Shown here: positions 18,133 through 26,641 of the stretch, one piece after another
Position numbering within the stretch: the first letter of the stretch is position 1
How the letters are laid out: every line of letters starts with the position of its first letter
Origin: Rhodospirillales bacterium
GTDB lineage: Bacteria > Pseudomonadota > Alphaproteobacteria > Rhodospirillales > GLO-3
DNA: 64,000 nucleotides
Direction of reading: 5' to 3'
NCBI GenBank assembly: GCA_003354135.1
Contig: PIVK01000005.1
Location: 33,894-97,893, forward strand
Notes under the pieces: generated by a model
The model's input: the letters and a program-made list of their open reading frames with translations, nothing else
Told to the model about the DNA's origin: nothing
Database searches by the model: none
Translations under genes and position numbers: made by a program

Positions 18133-20007
18133 ATGAAGAAGCCTTCCCACATGCAGGACAATCTCGACATCAAACGGGCGATAGACCAGGCTCTCCAGCA
18201 CCATACCGCAGGCCATTTGCCCGAGGCGGAGAGTCTCTACCGCCAAGTCTTGCACGTCGATCCGAACCAGCCGGTGGCTTTGCATCTCCTCGGGGTGATC
18301 GCCTATCAGGCAGGCCAGTTCGACGTCGCGGTCGATCTCATCCGGGCGGCTCTCGACATCTCTCCCGATTACGTCAGCGCACACAACAACCTCGGCAACG
18401 CTTTACGAGACATGGGCGAGATGGAGGAAGCGGCGGCAAGCTATCGCAGGGCGCTCGCCATCGAGCCTAATTACGCAGAGGCGCACAACAACCTCGCCAA
18501 CACGTTCCGAGACTTGGATGAGCCGGAGGAAGCGGCCGCCGGCTATCGCAAAGCGATTTCCATCAAACCCGATTACGCCGAGGCGCTCAACAACCTCGGC
18601 AACCTGCTCCAGGATATGGGCGAGCTGAAAGAAGCCGAGGCCAATTATCGGAAAGCCCTTATCCTCAAACCCGATCTCGCAGAAGCACGGAACAACCTCG
18701 GCAAGGCACTCCAGGCCCAAGGAAAGCCGGAGGAGGCAGAGGCCTGTTACCGCGAGGCCGTTGCAGCCAAGCCGGATCTGGTCGAGGCGCATAACAATCG
18801 CGGCCTGGCGCTTCAGGACATGGGAAAGCTGCAGGAAGCTGTCGCCGCCCACTGCAAAGCCATCTCAGTCAATCCAAGCTTTGCAAAGGCACATAACAAC
18901 CTCGGCGATGCACTCCTGGCTTTGGGAAACACCCAGGAAGCCGTGGCCAGCTATCGCTCGGCGTTGGATGCCAAACCGGATTACGCCGAGGCGCACAACA
19001 ATCTCGGCAACGCCCTGCGGGAGATGGGGGAACTGGATGCGGCAGCCGACAGCTATCGCCAGGCACTCGCCACAAAGGCGGATTACGCCGAGGCACATCA
19101 GAATCTCGGATTGCTGCAGTTGCTGGTCGGGAACTTCCGTGAGGGATGGAAGAATTTCGCCTGGCGGTGGAAGGTGGAAGGCTCCTCGTTGGAACCGAGA
19201 GATTATGAAAGTCCTTTATGGGATGGAGGGAGCCTCAAGGAGAAAACGATCTTCATTTATCCGGAACAAGGCCTGGGAGACTTCCTGCAGCTTGTGCACC
19301 TGCTTCCCACGGTGCGGGCCCGCGGAGGACGCATCATCCTGGAAGTTCCCGCCGCCCTTAGCGGTCTGGAAGACGGCATGAATGTCGCGGACGTGGCGAT
19401 TGCCCAAGGGGACACCCCGCCACCGTTCGACGTGCACGTGCCGATGTTCGATCTACCGGGGCTCCTGAACATCACGGAAGCGACCATTCCCACCGATGTT
19501 CCGTATATTACCGTCGCCCCAGACCGGGTTGCCGCGTGGCGGAAACGGCTGGAGGGTTCCGGAATGGCGGTCGGCTTGGTATGGGCAGGCAATCCCCGCC
19601 ACAAGCATGATGCTTTCCGCTCGCTGCCCGCCGACCTTTTGGCGCCACTGCTCAAGGTCTCCGGAATCAGATTCTTCAGCCTTCAACTCGGCGAGCGCGC
19701 CGGGGAGATCGAAACCCTGCCCGGCGTCATCGATCTTGCGCCGGATATCGTCCCATTCAAGGAAAACGCCGCCGCGATAAGTGCTCTAGACTTGGTGATC
19801 ACCGTGGATACCATGACTGCCCATCTTGCCGGCGCACTGGCCCGTCCAGCCTGGGTGTTATTGTCCACGATATCGGACTGGCGCTGGATGATGGACCGCG
19901 AGGACAGCCCCTGGTACTCGACTCTCCGCCTGTTCCGGCAGGAACAGCGAGGCGGCTGGCAAGAAGTCATCGAGCGCGTACGTGAAGCGTTGAAGGATCA
20001 AAGCTGA
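18133..20007 (+). CDS. TPR protein fused to GT9-like glycosyltransferase
   Basis: This 624-residue paralogue of the preceding gene has at least nine near-canonical 34-residue TPRs (units ending YAEAHNNLGNAL-DMGE) over 1-330. The same GT-B-like C-terminal part follows (FIYPEQGLGDFLQLVHLLP near 374, VGLVWAGNPRHKHD, LVITVDTMTAHLAGALARPAWVLLS). The regular TPRs resemble those of O-GlcNAc transferases, where they bind the protein substrate. The stop codon overlaps the start of the next gene (TGATG), so the two are coupled. Confidence 0.82.
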   Translation: MKKPSHMQDNLDIKRAIDQALQHHTAGHLPEAESLYRQVLHVDPNQPVALHLLGVIAYQAGQFDVAVDLIRAALDISPDYVSAHNNLGNALRDMGEMEEAAASYRRALAIEPNYAEAHNNLANTFRDLDEPEEAAAGYRKAISIKPDYAEALNNLGNLLQDMGELKEAEANYRKALILKPDLAEARNNLGKALQAQGKPEEAEACYREAVAAKPDLVEAHNNRGLALQDMGKLQEAVAAHCKAISVNPSFAKAHNNLGDALLALGNTQEAVASYRSALDAKPDYAEAHNNLGNALREMGELDAAADSYRQALATKADYAEAHQNLGLLQLLVGNFREGWKNFAWRWKVEGSSLEPRDYESPLWDGGSLKEKTIFIYPEQGLGDFLQLVHLLPTVRARGGRIILEVPAALSGLEDGMNVADVAIAQGDTPPPFDVHVPMFDLPGLLNITEATIPTDVPYITVAPDRVAAWRKRLEGSGMAVGLVWAGNPRHKHDAFRSLPADLLAPLLKVSGIRFFSLQLGERAGEIETLPGVIDLAPDIVPFKENAAAISALDLVITVDTMTAHLAGALARPAWVLLSTISDWRWMMDREDSPWYSTLRLFRQEQRGGWQEVIERVREALKDQS

Positions 20008-20882
20008 TGGGAAAACGCATTCTTGTCATCGGCGCCACCGGCATGCTGGGCCAGGCACTGGTCGCCCAGGGCCACTCACGCGGGTACGAAGTCGTCGGCG
20101 CGGCGCGATCGAAAACCGACAGGACGGTAGACCTGGCCGCCCCTTCCTCCATCGGAACCCTTATTCACCACACCGCACCGGATATCGTCGTCAATGCCGC
20201 CGCCATGGTCGTCCACGCCGACTGCGAGGCCGACCCTTGCGGCGCCTATGCCAGCAACGCACGGGCGGTCGCATTCATGTCCGACGCCTGCCAGCAAACG
20301 GGGGCCACGCTGGTTCAGGTCTCGACCGACCAGTTCTTCACCGGCGACGGCGCGAGACCACATGCACAAGACGCACCTGTCACCATTCTGCCCAGCGAGT
20401 ACGCGCGGACCAAGCTTGCCGGCGAGACCTTCGCGCTACGCCTGCCGGATGCTCTGGTGTTGAGGACCAACATCACCGGCTTAAGGGGCCGGGCCGGTCG
20501 CCCCACCTTCATTGAATGGGTGTTCGAGACCGCCTCCGCCGGACGCCCCTTCACTTTGTTCGATGATTATTTCACCTCGACCATCGATACGCCGAGTTTC
20601 GCCCGTTCCTTGTTCGACTTGGTCGATAAGGGCGCCCGCGGCCGCTTCAACCTGGCGAGCCGCGACATATCGAGCAAGAAGGACTTCATCATCGCGGCCG
20701 TACAAGCGCTCACCGGGAACGATCCGAAATACACGCTCGGCAGCGTGACGACTATGGCAACCCCGCGCGCCGAAAGCCTCGGTCTCGATGTCGGCAAGGC
20801 CGAGGCCGTTCTCGGGTATTCCTTACCCACCCGTTCCGAAGTCGTCGACGCCCTCGCCCAGGCTTGGAAGGAACGCGGATGA
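20007..20882 (+). CDS. RmlD-like sugar nucleotide reductase (SDR family)
   Basis: This 291-residue extended short-chain dehydrogenase of the dTDP-4-dehydrorhamnose reductase type has a NAD(P)-binding GATGMLGQ at 9-16. It also has STDQFFTGDGA, the Y-x3-K catalytic pair in SEYARTKLAGE (about 131-135) and NITGLRGR. No rmlABC genes are nearby, so the substrate is probably another 4-keto sugar nucleotide for the flagellar glycan. It is translationally coupled to the TPR-glycosyltransferase upstream. Confidence 0.8.
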   Translation: MGKRILVIGATGMLGQALVAQGHSRGYEVVGAARSKTDRTVDLAAPSSIGTLIHHTAPDIVVNAAAMVVHADCEADPCGAYASNARAVAFMSDACQQTGATLVQVSTDQFFTGDGARPHAQDAPVTILPSEYARTKLAGETFALRLPDALVLRTNITGLRGRAGRPTFIEWVFETASAGRPFTLFDDYFTSTIDTPSFARSLFDLVDKGARGRFNLASRDISSKKDFIIAAVQALTGNDPKYTLGSVTTMATPRAESLGLDVGKAEAVLGYSLPTRSEVVDALAQAWKERG

Positions 20883-20964
20883 GGTCGGTGTTTCCCCCTT
20901 GTCACCCCGTATTCCTTCCCCCACACTCGATTTTCACATCCTGCGTTGAAGAGGAACATGCGCT

Positions 20965-22158
20965 ATGAAGAACACGTGGCGTTTTGGCGAGAATGAACAC
21001 CGCTACATCGAAGAGGTCTTCGAATCCGGCGAAGGGTCCGCCACCTCGGGCAGCATGAACAACCGCCTCGAACAGGTCTTCGCCGAAAAGGTCGGCGCCC
21101 GGTACGGCGTCAGCTTCAATTCCGGAACTTCGACCCTGCATGCGGCGCTGCATGCCGTAGACGTCAACTACGGGGACGAGGTCATCATCCCGGCCCTGAC
21201 GGTCTATGCCAACCTGGCCGTCGTTTTGGCCCAAAACGCGATCCCGGTCTTCGCCGACGTCGATCCCGACACCTTCAACATCGACCCGGTCGACATCGAA
21301 CTCAAGGTCACACCGCGCACCAAGGCCATCATGCCGGTGCCGCTCTATGGCATGCCCTGCGATTACGACGCCATCAAAGCCATCGCCGACAAGCACGGCA
21401 TCGCCGTCATCAACGATGCGGCACAGGCTTACCTCGCCGAGTATAAGGGAAAGCCCATCGGTTCTCTGTTCCCGATTACCAGCTACAGTCTGGATGCGAC
21501 GAAACACATCACCACCGGCGACGGCGGCATGATCGTCACCACCGATTTGGGCCTGGCGCAGAGGATCCGTAAATTCGGCAGTCTCGGCTACAAGGCGCTG
21601 ACCGGCAACGACGGGCGGATCCGCATCAACAAGGACCTGTTTCAGGACCCCAATTATTCGCGCCACGACGAGCTTGGGCTCAACTACCGCATGTCCGAGT
21701 TCGCCGCCGCCGTGGGCCTCGCCCAGGCTGAGCGCATGGAGCACTTCGTCGACCTTCGCCGTTCCATCGCCGGCCAGTTCGCCGAGGCCATGGAGGGTTG
21801 CGACTACCTCAAGCCCCAGATCCAGCCCGAGGGCTGCAAGTCGGCCTACTGGACCTACACGGTCCGATATCTCCGCGACGACGGCGTCAGCTGGCACGAC
21901 TTCCGCAAGAAGTACATGGAGTTCGGCGGCGACGGCATCTATGCCGCCTGGAAGCTGCTCTATCAGGAAACGGTCTTCGAGTCCGGGGTCTGGCGCCGCC
22001 ACTGCCCCCCCCTTTACGACGACTACACCTTCGAGCCCTGCCCCAACGCGGAGATGATCCAGCCCCAGTTGATGCAGTTCGTCGGTAACTACGAAAGCCG
22101 AGAGGACGCGGAGCCCAAGGTCGAGGCGCTCCGCAAGACGATCCGGCACTTCGGCTGA
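20965..22158 (+). CDS. DegT/DnrJ/EryC1-family PLP aminotransferase
   Basis: This 397-residue sugar aminotransferase has fold-type I features: FNSGTSTLHAALHAV, DEVIIPALTVYAN, PVPLYGMPCDYDAI, INDAAQAYLA and the Schiff-base lysine K180 in SLDATKHITTGDGG. It converts a keto sugar nucleotide to an amino sugar. It does not look like PseC, so it probably serves another sugar of this cluster. It is followed after 19 bases by a cytidylyltransferase, implying a common pathway. Confidence 0.82.
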   Translation: MKNTWRFGENEHRYIEEVFESGEGSATSGSMNNRLEQVFAEKVGARYGVSFNSGTSTLHAALHAVDVNYGDEVIIPALTVYANLAVVLAQNAIPVFADVDPDTFNIDPVDIELKVTPRTKAIMPVPLYGMPCDYDAIKAIADKHGIAVINDAAQAYLAEYKGKPIGSLFPITSYSLDATKHITTGDGGMIVTTDLGLAQRIRKFGSLGYKALTGNDGRIRINKDLFQDPNYSRHDELGLNYRMSEFAAAVGLAQAERMEHFVDLRRSIAGQFAEAMEGCDYLKPQIQPEGCKSAYWTYTVRYLRDDGVSWHDFRKKYMEFGGDGIYAAWKLLYQETVFESGVWRRHCPPLYDDYTFEPCPNAEMIQPQLMQFVGNYESREDAEPKVEALRKTIRHFG

Positions 22159-22177
22159 GGGAAAGGGGGGACCGGTC

Positions 22178-22981
22178 ATGAAAATCGGCGCCTTCATTCC
22201 CATCCGCCTTGATTCGGAGCGCCTGCCCGGAAAGGCCCTGAAGGACATGGTGGGGCGTCCTGTCGTCCACCATCTCCTGGACCGAACGGCAGCCTGCAGT
22301 CATATCGAAAGCCCTAAAGACATTGTCGTCTGCACCACGTCCGAGTCCGGGAACAACCCTCTGGTCGAGGCGGTCGAGGCTTACGGAGCGTCCGTCTTTC
22401 GCGGCGACAAGGACGACCTGATCAAGCGCTTCAAGGACGCCGCGGATGCTTTCCGGTTCGATATCGTCGTTCAGGTGGACGGGGACGATCCCCTTTGCGA
22501 CACCGAATACATGGACCTCACCGTCGATGCCTTGCTGGCCGACCCTCGGTTGGACACGGCGGTGACGATGGGGCTACCGTTTGGCATCAACGTGAAAAGT
22601 TTTACCCGGACGGCAATCGACAAGGTCTTCGCCCACTACACGTCGACCGAGAACGACACGGGTTTTGCCCTCTATTTCACGAGATCGAACCTGTGCCGCT
22701 GTTATCGGATCGAGCCGAGAACGCCTGACCACGTTCTTGAGGAGGCCCGCCTCACCCTGGATTACGAGGAGGATCTGGAGGTCTTCCGCCGTATCTTCGA
22801 GGCACTTTACAAACCCGGCGAGGTGTTCGGCCTGACCGAGGTCGTGCGTTTTCTCAAGGCCCATCCCGAAGTCGCAGCCATCAACAGCGGCCTCCAAGAA
22901 CGCTACATGGAGCGATCCCGCCAGAAGCTGGACATCGAGTACATGAACACCGACGGCACCTTGCAACGCATCGTCATCTGA
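22178..22981 (+). CDS. SpsF/KdsB-like cytidylyltransferase
   Basis: This 267-residue nucleotidyltransferase has N-terminal nucleotide-binding loop IPIRLDSERLPGKAL (7-21) and the metal-binding DGDDPLCD, typical of CMP-sugar synthetases related to KdsB and SpsF. It likely activates an acidic or amino sugar made with the adjacent aminotransferase and aldo/keto reductase. The stop codon overlaps the first base of a long inverted repeat that separates it from the next gene. Confidence 0.8.
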   Translation: MKIGAFIPIRLDSERLPGKALKDMVGRPVVHHLLDRTAACSHIESPKDIVVCTTSESGNNPLVEAVEAYGASVFRGDKDDLIKRFKDAADAFRFDIVVQVDGDDPLCDTEYMDLTVDALLADPRLDTAVTMGLPFGINVKSFTRTAIDKVFAHYTSTENDTGFALYFTRSNLCRCYRIEPRTPDHVLEEARLTLDYEEDLEVFRRIFEALYKPGEVFGLTEVVRFLKAHPEVAAINSGLQERYMERSRQKLDIEYMNTDGTLQRIVI

Positions 22982-23085
22982 TACATCCCATACATAAAAA
23001 AGGTTGCTGCTCCCCCTGAGAGCGGAAACGCTCTCTGAATGAAACAGACAGGAGAGCAGCAACCTTTTTTATGTATGGGATGTAT
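22981..23085. terminator. Nested perfect inverted repeat, likely bidirectional terminator
   Basis: Two perfectly complementary 32-base arms (22981-23012 and 23054-23085) enclose a 41-base loop. The loop itself holds a 7-base stem closed by a GAAA tetraloop (GAGAGCG GAAA CGCTCTC, 23018-23035). The arms contain GGTTGCTGCTC flanked by A6 on the left and T6 on the right, so either strand would give a stem followed by a U-run. The left arm begins in the stop codon of the upstream gene. The outer ATACATCCCATACAT part is more than a terminator needs. Confidence 0.75.
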
Positions 23086-23098
23086 GAGACACTCGGCC

Positions 23099-24016
23099 AT
23101 GAAGCTCGCGCTCGGAACAGTTCAGTTCGGACAGGACTACGGCGTTTCCAACACCCAGGGGCGCACGGGCAAAGAGGACGTCAGGGCCATCCTTTCTCTG
23201 GCGGAGAGCAGTGGCGTCCGAATGATCGACACCGCCCCGGCATATGGCGAAAGTGAGAAGGTTCTGGGGGGGGCCTTGCCGCCCGATACTCCGTTCCGCA
23301 TCGTGACCAAGACCCCTGCGTTTACGGGGGCCTCCCCTACCGAAAACGCTGTCCTTGAAGCTTTCGGGCGCTCACTTGAACGCCTAGGCCGCGCCTCCGT
23401 CTACGGTTTGCTGGTTCACTTGGCGGACGACCTTCTGGGGCCTTCCGGAGACCTCCTCTGGTCGGTCATGACGCGTCTTGCCGAGGAAGGAAAAGTAGAG
23501 AAGATAGGCATTTCCGCATACACCCCGGACCAGGTGCGCATGGCCTTGGATCGCTACCCCATCCAGATGGTTCAAGTTCCCCTGAACCTGCTGGACCAGC
23601 GCCTGATCCATAGTGGGACACTGGCGCTCCTCAGGAATCGCGGGATAGAGGTTCATGCCCGTTCCGCGCTCCTTCAGGGTTTGCTGACCATGGATCCGAA
23701 TGCGCTTCCTTCCGGGTTCAATAGTGCGGCAGGCCCCATCCGGGCAGCACATCGGGCCGCTGCGGAAGTTGGCCTGGACATCGTGACTTTGGCCACGCGT
23801 TTCGTCTGCTCCATTCCAGAGGTGGACTGCGTCGTTGCCGGCGTAACCACGCGGGACGAACTGGCCGGTCTCGTCGCAGCCTGCCGCGGCTCCCTGCCCC
23901 AAGACCTGAACACCGCCGCTCTCGCCATCGAGAACGAAGCCGTCATAACGCCATCCCAATGGCCCCCCGACGCTTCGGAGAAGTGGCGGTTCGACTTTCC
24001 GGAAAAACAAGATTGA
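23099..24016 (+). CDS. Aldo/keto reductase
   Basis: This 305-residue TIM-barrel oxidoreductase retains the aldo/keto reductase tetrad: D44 and Y49 in MIDTAPAYGESE, K71 in VTKTPAF and H107 in YGLLVHLADD. It matches the AKR type often found in spore-coat or flagellar glycan clusters beside SpsF-like enzymes. The start at 23099 (MKLALGTVQFGQDYG) fits the family; an earlier in-frame ATG would lie inside the inverted repeat. Reaction: probable NADPH reduction of a keto sugar. Confidence 0.8.
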   Translation: MKLALGTVQFGQDYGVSNTQGRTGKEDVRAILSLAESSGVRMIDTAPAYGESEKVLGGALPPDTPFRIVTKTPAFTGASPTENAVLEAFGRSLERLGRASVYGLLVHLADDLLGPSGDLLWSVMTRLAEEGKVEKIGISAYTPDQVRMALDRYPIQMVQVPLNLLDQRLIHSGTLALLRNRGIEVHARSALLQGLLTMDPNALPSGFNSAAGPIRAAHRAAAEVGLDIVTLATRFVCSIPEVDCVVAGVTTRDELAGLVAACRGSLPQDLNTAALAIENEAVITPSQWPPDASEKWRFDFPEKQD

Positions 24017-24030
24017 AAATGATTGGCGCC

Positions 24031-24150
24031 ATGACCGAAAATCCCGCAGACACCAATCCGTCACAAAACAAGGAAACCCAAACGGGCAACCATATGCATG
24101 CCCTTATGCGCGAACTGTTTCCCATTTGCCGGAGCATCACCGGAAACGGG
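24031..24150 (+). pseudogene. Truncated DUF4910-like (aminopeptidase-like) gene start
   Basis: The reading frame gives MTENPADTN and then HALMRELFPICRSITGNG, which matches the N-terminal signature of DUF4910/aminopeptidase-like proteins (LFPICRSITG(N/D)GVR). These are normally several hundred residues and frequent in glycan clusters. Homology stops at a run of G near 24148-24156. The frame continues as nonsense antisense to fdhD and stops at 24288. I read it as a gene cut off by a rearrangement that brought the fdhD block alongside. Confidence 0.65.
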
Positions 24151-24181
24151 GGGGGGACTCCCAGCCCTGGAACTAAACCAT

Positions 24182-25042
24182 CTAGGCAATCCTCCGGTCG
24201 GCGCGCTTTTCCGAGGGCGGTCTCCAATCGTAGACGATGCGCTCCTTGCCCGACAAGACCAGGAACCGCTTGCCCTTGGCGCGGCTGATCAGGGTCAAGC
24301 CGGTCTGTTTCGCCAGTTCGATGGCCCAGACGGTCGCGCCCGAGCGGGAGATGAGAATGGGAATTCCCATCTGCACCGTTTTGATGACCATTTCACTGGT
24401 CATGCGCCCGGTCGTATACATGACCTTGTCGGCCCCGGAAATGTCATGCAGGTACATGTAGCCGGCAATTTTATCCAAGGCGTTGTGCCGTCCGACGTCC
24501 TCGATATAGACCAGCGGCCGGTCGTCTTGGCACAACACGCAGCCATGAATCGCCCCCGCTTTGATATAGAGGCTGGGTGTCGTGTTGATGGCCTTCAGGA
24601 GCGCCAGAATCCAGGAACTTCGAATCTCCACGTTGTCGGGCAGGACCACCCGCTCGAACTTCTCCATCACATCTCCGAATACCGTCCCTTGGGAGCAGCC
24701 CGAGGTCAGGGTCTTCTTGCGCATTTTCTCTTCGTAATTGGTCCTGCGTTCGGTGCGGATAACGACCGTTTCGATATCCGGATCGTAATTGATGGCGGTG
24801 ATCCGGTCATCCGGCTTCAACATGTTCTGGTTGACCAAATACCCTACGCCCAAGAGGTCGGGGTAGTCGCAGATCGTCATCATGGTGACGATCTCCTGAC
24901 CATTAAGGAAAAGGGTCAGAGGGTGCTCCGCGATGATCGGGATATCACGCTCCCTGCCATCGTGGTCCATAACCCGGACGGTTTCGAATAAGCGCTTGTC
25001 GGTCGGGTCCGGCTTTAGGATATAGGGACAGTTGTCGGACAT
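24182..25042 (-). CDS. fdhD: Formate dehydrogenase sulfurtransferase FdhD
   Basis: This 286-residue cytosolic protein transfers sulfur from a cysteine desulfurase to the bis-MGD cofactor, a step needed for formate dehydrogenase activity. Recognised segments include AEHPLTLFLNGQEIVTMM, LTSGCSQGTVFGD with the functional cysteine region, GAIHGCVLC, EDVGRHNALDKI and GRMTSEMV. An AAGGAGG ribosome site precedes the ATG. It is separated from the rest of the fdh genes by a toxin-antitoxin pair and an insertion sequence. Confidence 0.93.
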   Translation of the reverse strand: MSDNCPYILKPDPTDKRLFETVRVMDHDGRERDIPIIAEHPLTLFLNGQEIVTMMTICDYPDLLGVGYLVNQNMLKPDDRITAINYDPDIETVVIRTERRTNYEEKMRKKTLTSGCSQGTVFGDVMEKFERVVLPDNVEIRSSWILALLKAINTTPSLYIKAGAIHGCVLCQDDRPLVYIEDVGRHNALDKIAGYMYLHDISGADKVMYTTGRMTSEMVIKTVQMGIPILISRSGATVWAIELAKQTGLTLISRAKGKRFLVLSGKERIVYDWRPPSEKRADRRIA

Positions 25043-25069
25043 TTTGGCCCAAACGCCTCCTTTTGTGGT

Positions 25070-25180
25070 TTAGCCCGCAAGCTTAATGACCAACGTTGGC
25101 GTCGAAATGACGAGAGCCAGGATGCTGCACGTCATGGCGATAGGCGTTTCCCGCCAGACTTTGTTCCATGCTTCCTTCAT
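25070..25180 (-). CDS. 36-residue single-pass membrane protein, unknown
   Basis: This short reading frame lies 27 bases upstream of fdhD on the same strand. It encodes MKEAWNKVWRETPIAMTCS followed by a hydrophobic segment ILALVISTPTLVIKLAG. AAGAGGAG about ten bases before the ATG is a good ribosome site. It looks like a bona fide small inner-membrane protein with a charged N-terminus. I do not recognise the family. It may be part of an fdhD transcript and could associate with the membrane formate dehydrogenase module. Confidence 0.55.
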   Translation of the reverse strand: MKEAWNKVWRETPIAMTCSILALVISTPTLVIKLAG

Positions 25181-25326
25181 CTTCAATCGGCTCCTCTTGA
25201 CTTCGTCGCAGCGGCGCTATCCGTCAGGCTCCTTTTTACCTTCGGTGGCACCTGCGGCCGGCGCCTCAGTGTGCGGTGGCCGATTGCTTAGGGTGTCATT
25301 TTGACCCTTCCGGCAAACGATCCCTG

Positions 25327-25635
25327 CTACGGCGCGGCATCATTGCCTGGTTCGAACGAAATCCGTAACCGCCCACCCAGCGCCTGGGCGGCTGCGACGA
25401 TTGTGTGTAGGGTCAGGCCCGTGTCTTTTTCATCGAAGAGCCGGTTGACTTGCTTGCGGTTGGTCTTCATGGCTTCGGCCAAAGCTGTTTTCGTCATGTC
25501 GGAGGCGTCGAAGGCTTGCCGGAAGCTCATGGCCATGACACGTTTCGCAGCCCGTTCGGTCACTTCATCGAGAATGCCTTCATCGGCGAGAAAGTCATCG
25601 AAGCTGCCGCCGATGTTGGGGTGTTGGTCATTCAT
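25327..25635 (-). CDS. HigA-type XRE antitoxin
   Basis: This 102-residue protein has a helix-turn-helix DNA-binding domain in its C-terminal half (MTKTALAEAMKTNRKQVNRLFDEKDTGLTLHTIVAAAQALG), as in HigA/phage-type antitoxins. Its ATG overlaps the toxin stop codon (ATGA). The toxin-first order is characteristic of higBA. It would bind the toxin and repress the shared promoter, probably at the repeats at 26032-26086. Confidence 0.8.
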   Translation of the reverse strand: MNDQHPNIGGSFDDFLADEGILDEVTERAAKRVMAMSFRQAFDASDMTKTALAEAMKTNRKQVNRLFDEKDTGLTLHTIVAAAQALGGRLRISFEPGNDAAP

Positions 25636-26027
25636 CTCTCTTCTCCTACCTTTTCGCCTTTTTCCGGCCTTTTCGCCTTTTTCCGGCGCCGGTATTCCTT
25701 CCACCGGCCCTTGGCGACGTCCAGGTCCTTCTGCGGCGTCTTCCGGGTCTTTTTCACGAAACCATGCAGAAGCACCATCAAATCGCCGTCTATGCCAAAC
25801 AGGACGCGAAAAATCCGGTTGGGCAAATCGGCTCTGACCTCCCACAGGCCACTACCCATGTTACGGCAGACAGGAAGGCCGATCGGCCAACCGAACTCCA
25901 CGGCCTTGATGGCTTCGCCGATCCTTTTCTTTTCCTCCGTCGGCAAGTTCTTGATCACCCCCCGTACGGGTTCGGAACCGGTTGCCGTTTTGAAAAAGAA
26001 AGCGTGAAGCGTCTTATTCGGGTTCAT
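25632..26027 (-). CDS. HigB/RelE-type toxin (Gp49-like)
   Basis: This 131-residue protein, when started at MNPNKTLHAFFFK, has the Gp49/HigB family core GLPVCRNMGSGLWEVRADLP-RIFRVLFGI and LLHGFVKKTRKTPQ. This indicates a ribosome-dependent mRNA interferase. The lysine-rich tail (YRRRKKAKRPEKGEK) comes from a short internal DNA duplication. I prefer the ATG at 26027; an earlier one at 26042 would lie in the operator-like repeats. It is cotranscribed with the antitoxin. Confidence 0.8.
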   Translation of the reverse strand: MNPNKTLHAFFFKTATGSEPVRGVIKNLPTEEKKRIGEAIKAVEFGWPIGLPVCRNMGSGLWEVRADLPNRIFRVLFGIDGDLMVLLHGFVKKTRKTPQKDLDVAKGRWKEYRRRKKAKRPEKGEKVGEER

Positions 26028-26031
26028 GGCG

Positions 26032-26086
26032 AACCGTATCAAAAAGGGAACGCCGCATCAAGAAAAACCGTATTAAAAAAGGAACG
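26032..26086 (-). promoter_or_regulatory. Direct repeats upstream of higBA, candidate operator
   Basis: Two 21-base copies of AACCGTAT(C/T)AAAAA(G/A)GGAACG (26032-26052 and 26066-26086) differ at two positions and are spaced 34 bases apart. They lie directly before the toxin start on the - strand, where HigA normally autoregulates. Function is inferred. Confidence 0.45.
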
Positions 26087-26334
26087 GCACGCCAGTCTCC
26101 CAATTGCCCCTTCACTCAGGTCAGGGATGCAGACCCGCCCTGCAACCCTGCCTTTCCGGCGAGGAATGGGGGTAGCAACCGCAGAGGCGAGGCACAGGGA
26201 CCCGCAGGGTGGCCGCAGCCTTGCGGGCGCGAGGGGCGAAGCCCCTTAATTTCATATCGGCGGTGATTGAGGTGGTCCTGGAAAATCGGACAGGGTGTTA
26301 AGGTGTATTCCGCCGGATAACGGAGGAATACGAA

Positions 26335-26641
26335 ATGATCAAGCGACGCCGGTTTACGGCGGAATTGCAAGGCCCGTGTGGCGCTGGAAGCGCTGCGGGG
26401 CGATAAGACGATCCAGGAGATCGCGGCCAAGCACAAGGTTCATCCGAACCAGGTGAGCACCTGGAAGCGGCAGGCGGTGGATGGCCTTGGGGAGGTTTTC
26501 TCGAACGGCACTGACCGTGCTCAGCGGGACCACTTGACCGAGGTCCGGGACCTTCACGCCAAGATCGGTGAGCTGACGGTGGAACGGGATTTTTTGGCCG
26601 GAGGGCTCAAGCGGTGGGCCGTAAAGAGCGCAAGGCGATGA
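26335..26641 (+). pseudogene. IS3-family orfA, frameshifted
   Basis: The helix-turn-helix subunit begins MIKRRRFTAE at 26335 but an extra G near 26367 shifts the frame. The remainder, ALEALRGDKTIQEIAAKHKVHPNQV and a leucine-zipper-like C-terminus, continues in another frame to 26641. Restoring one base would give the usual sequence AEFKARVALEAL. It overlaps orfB, as expected for programmed frameshifting in this family. Confidence 0.8.
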
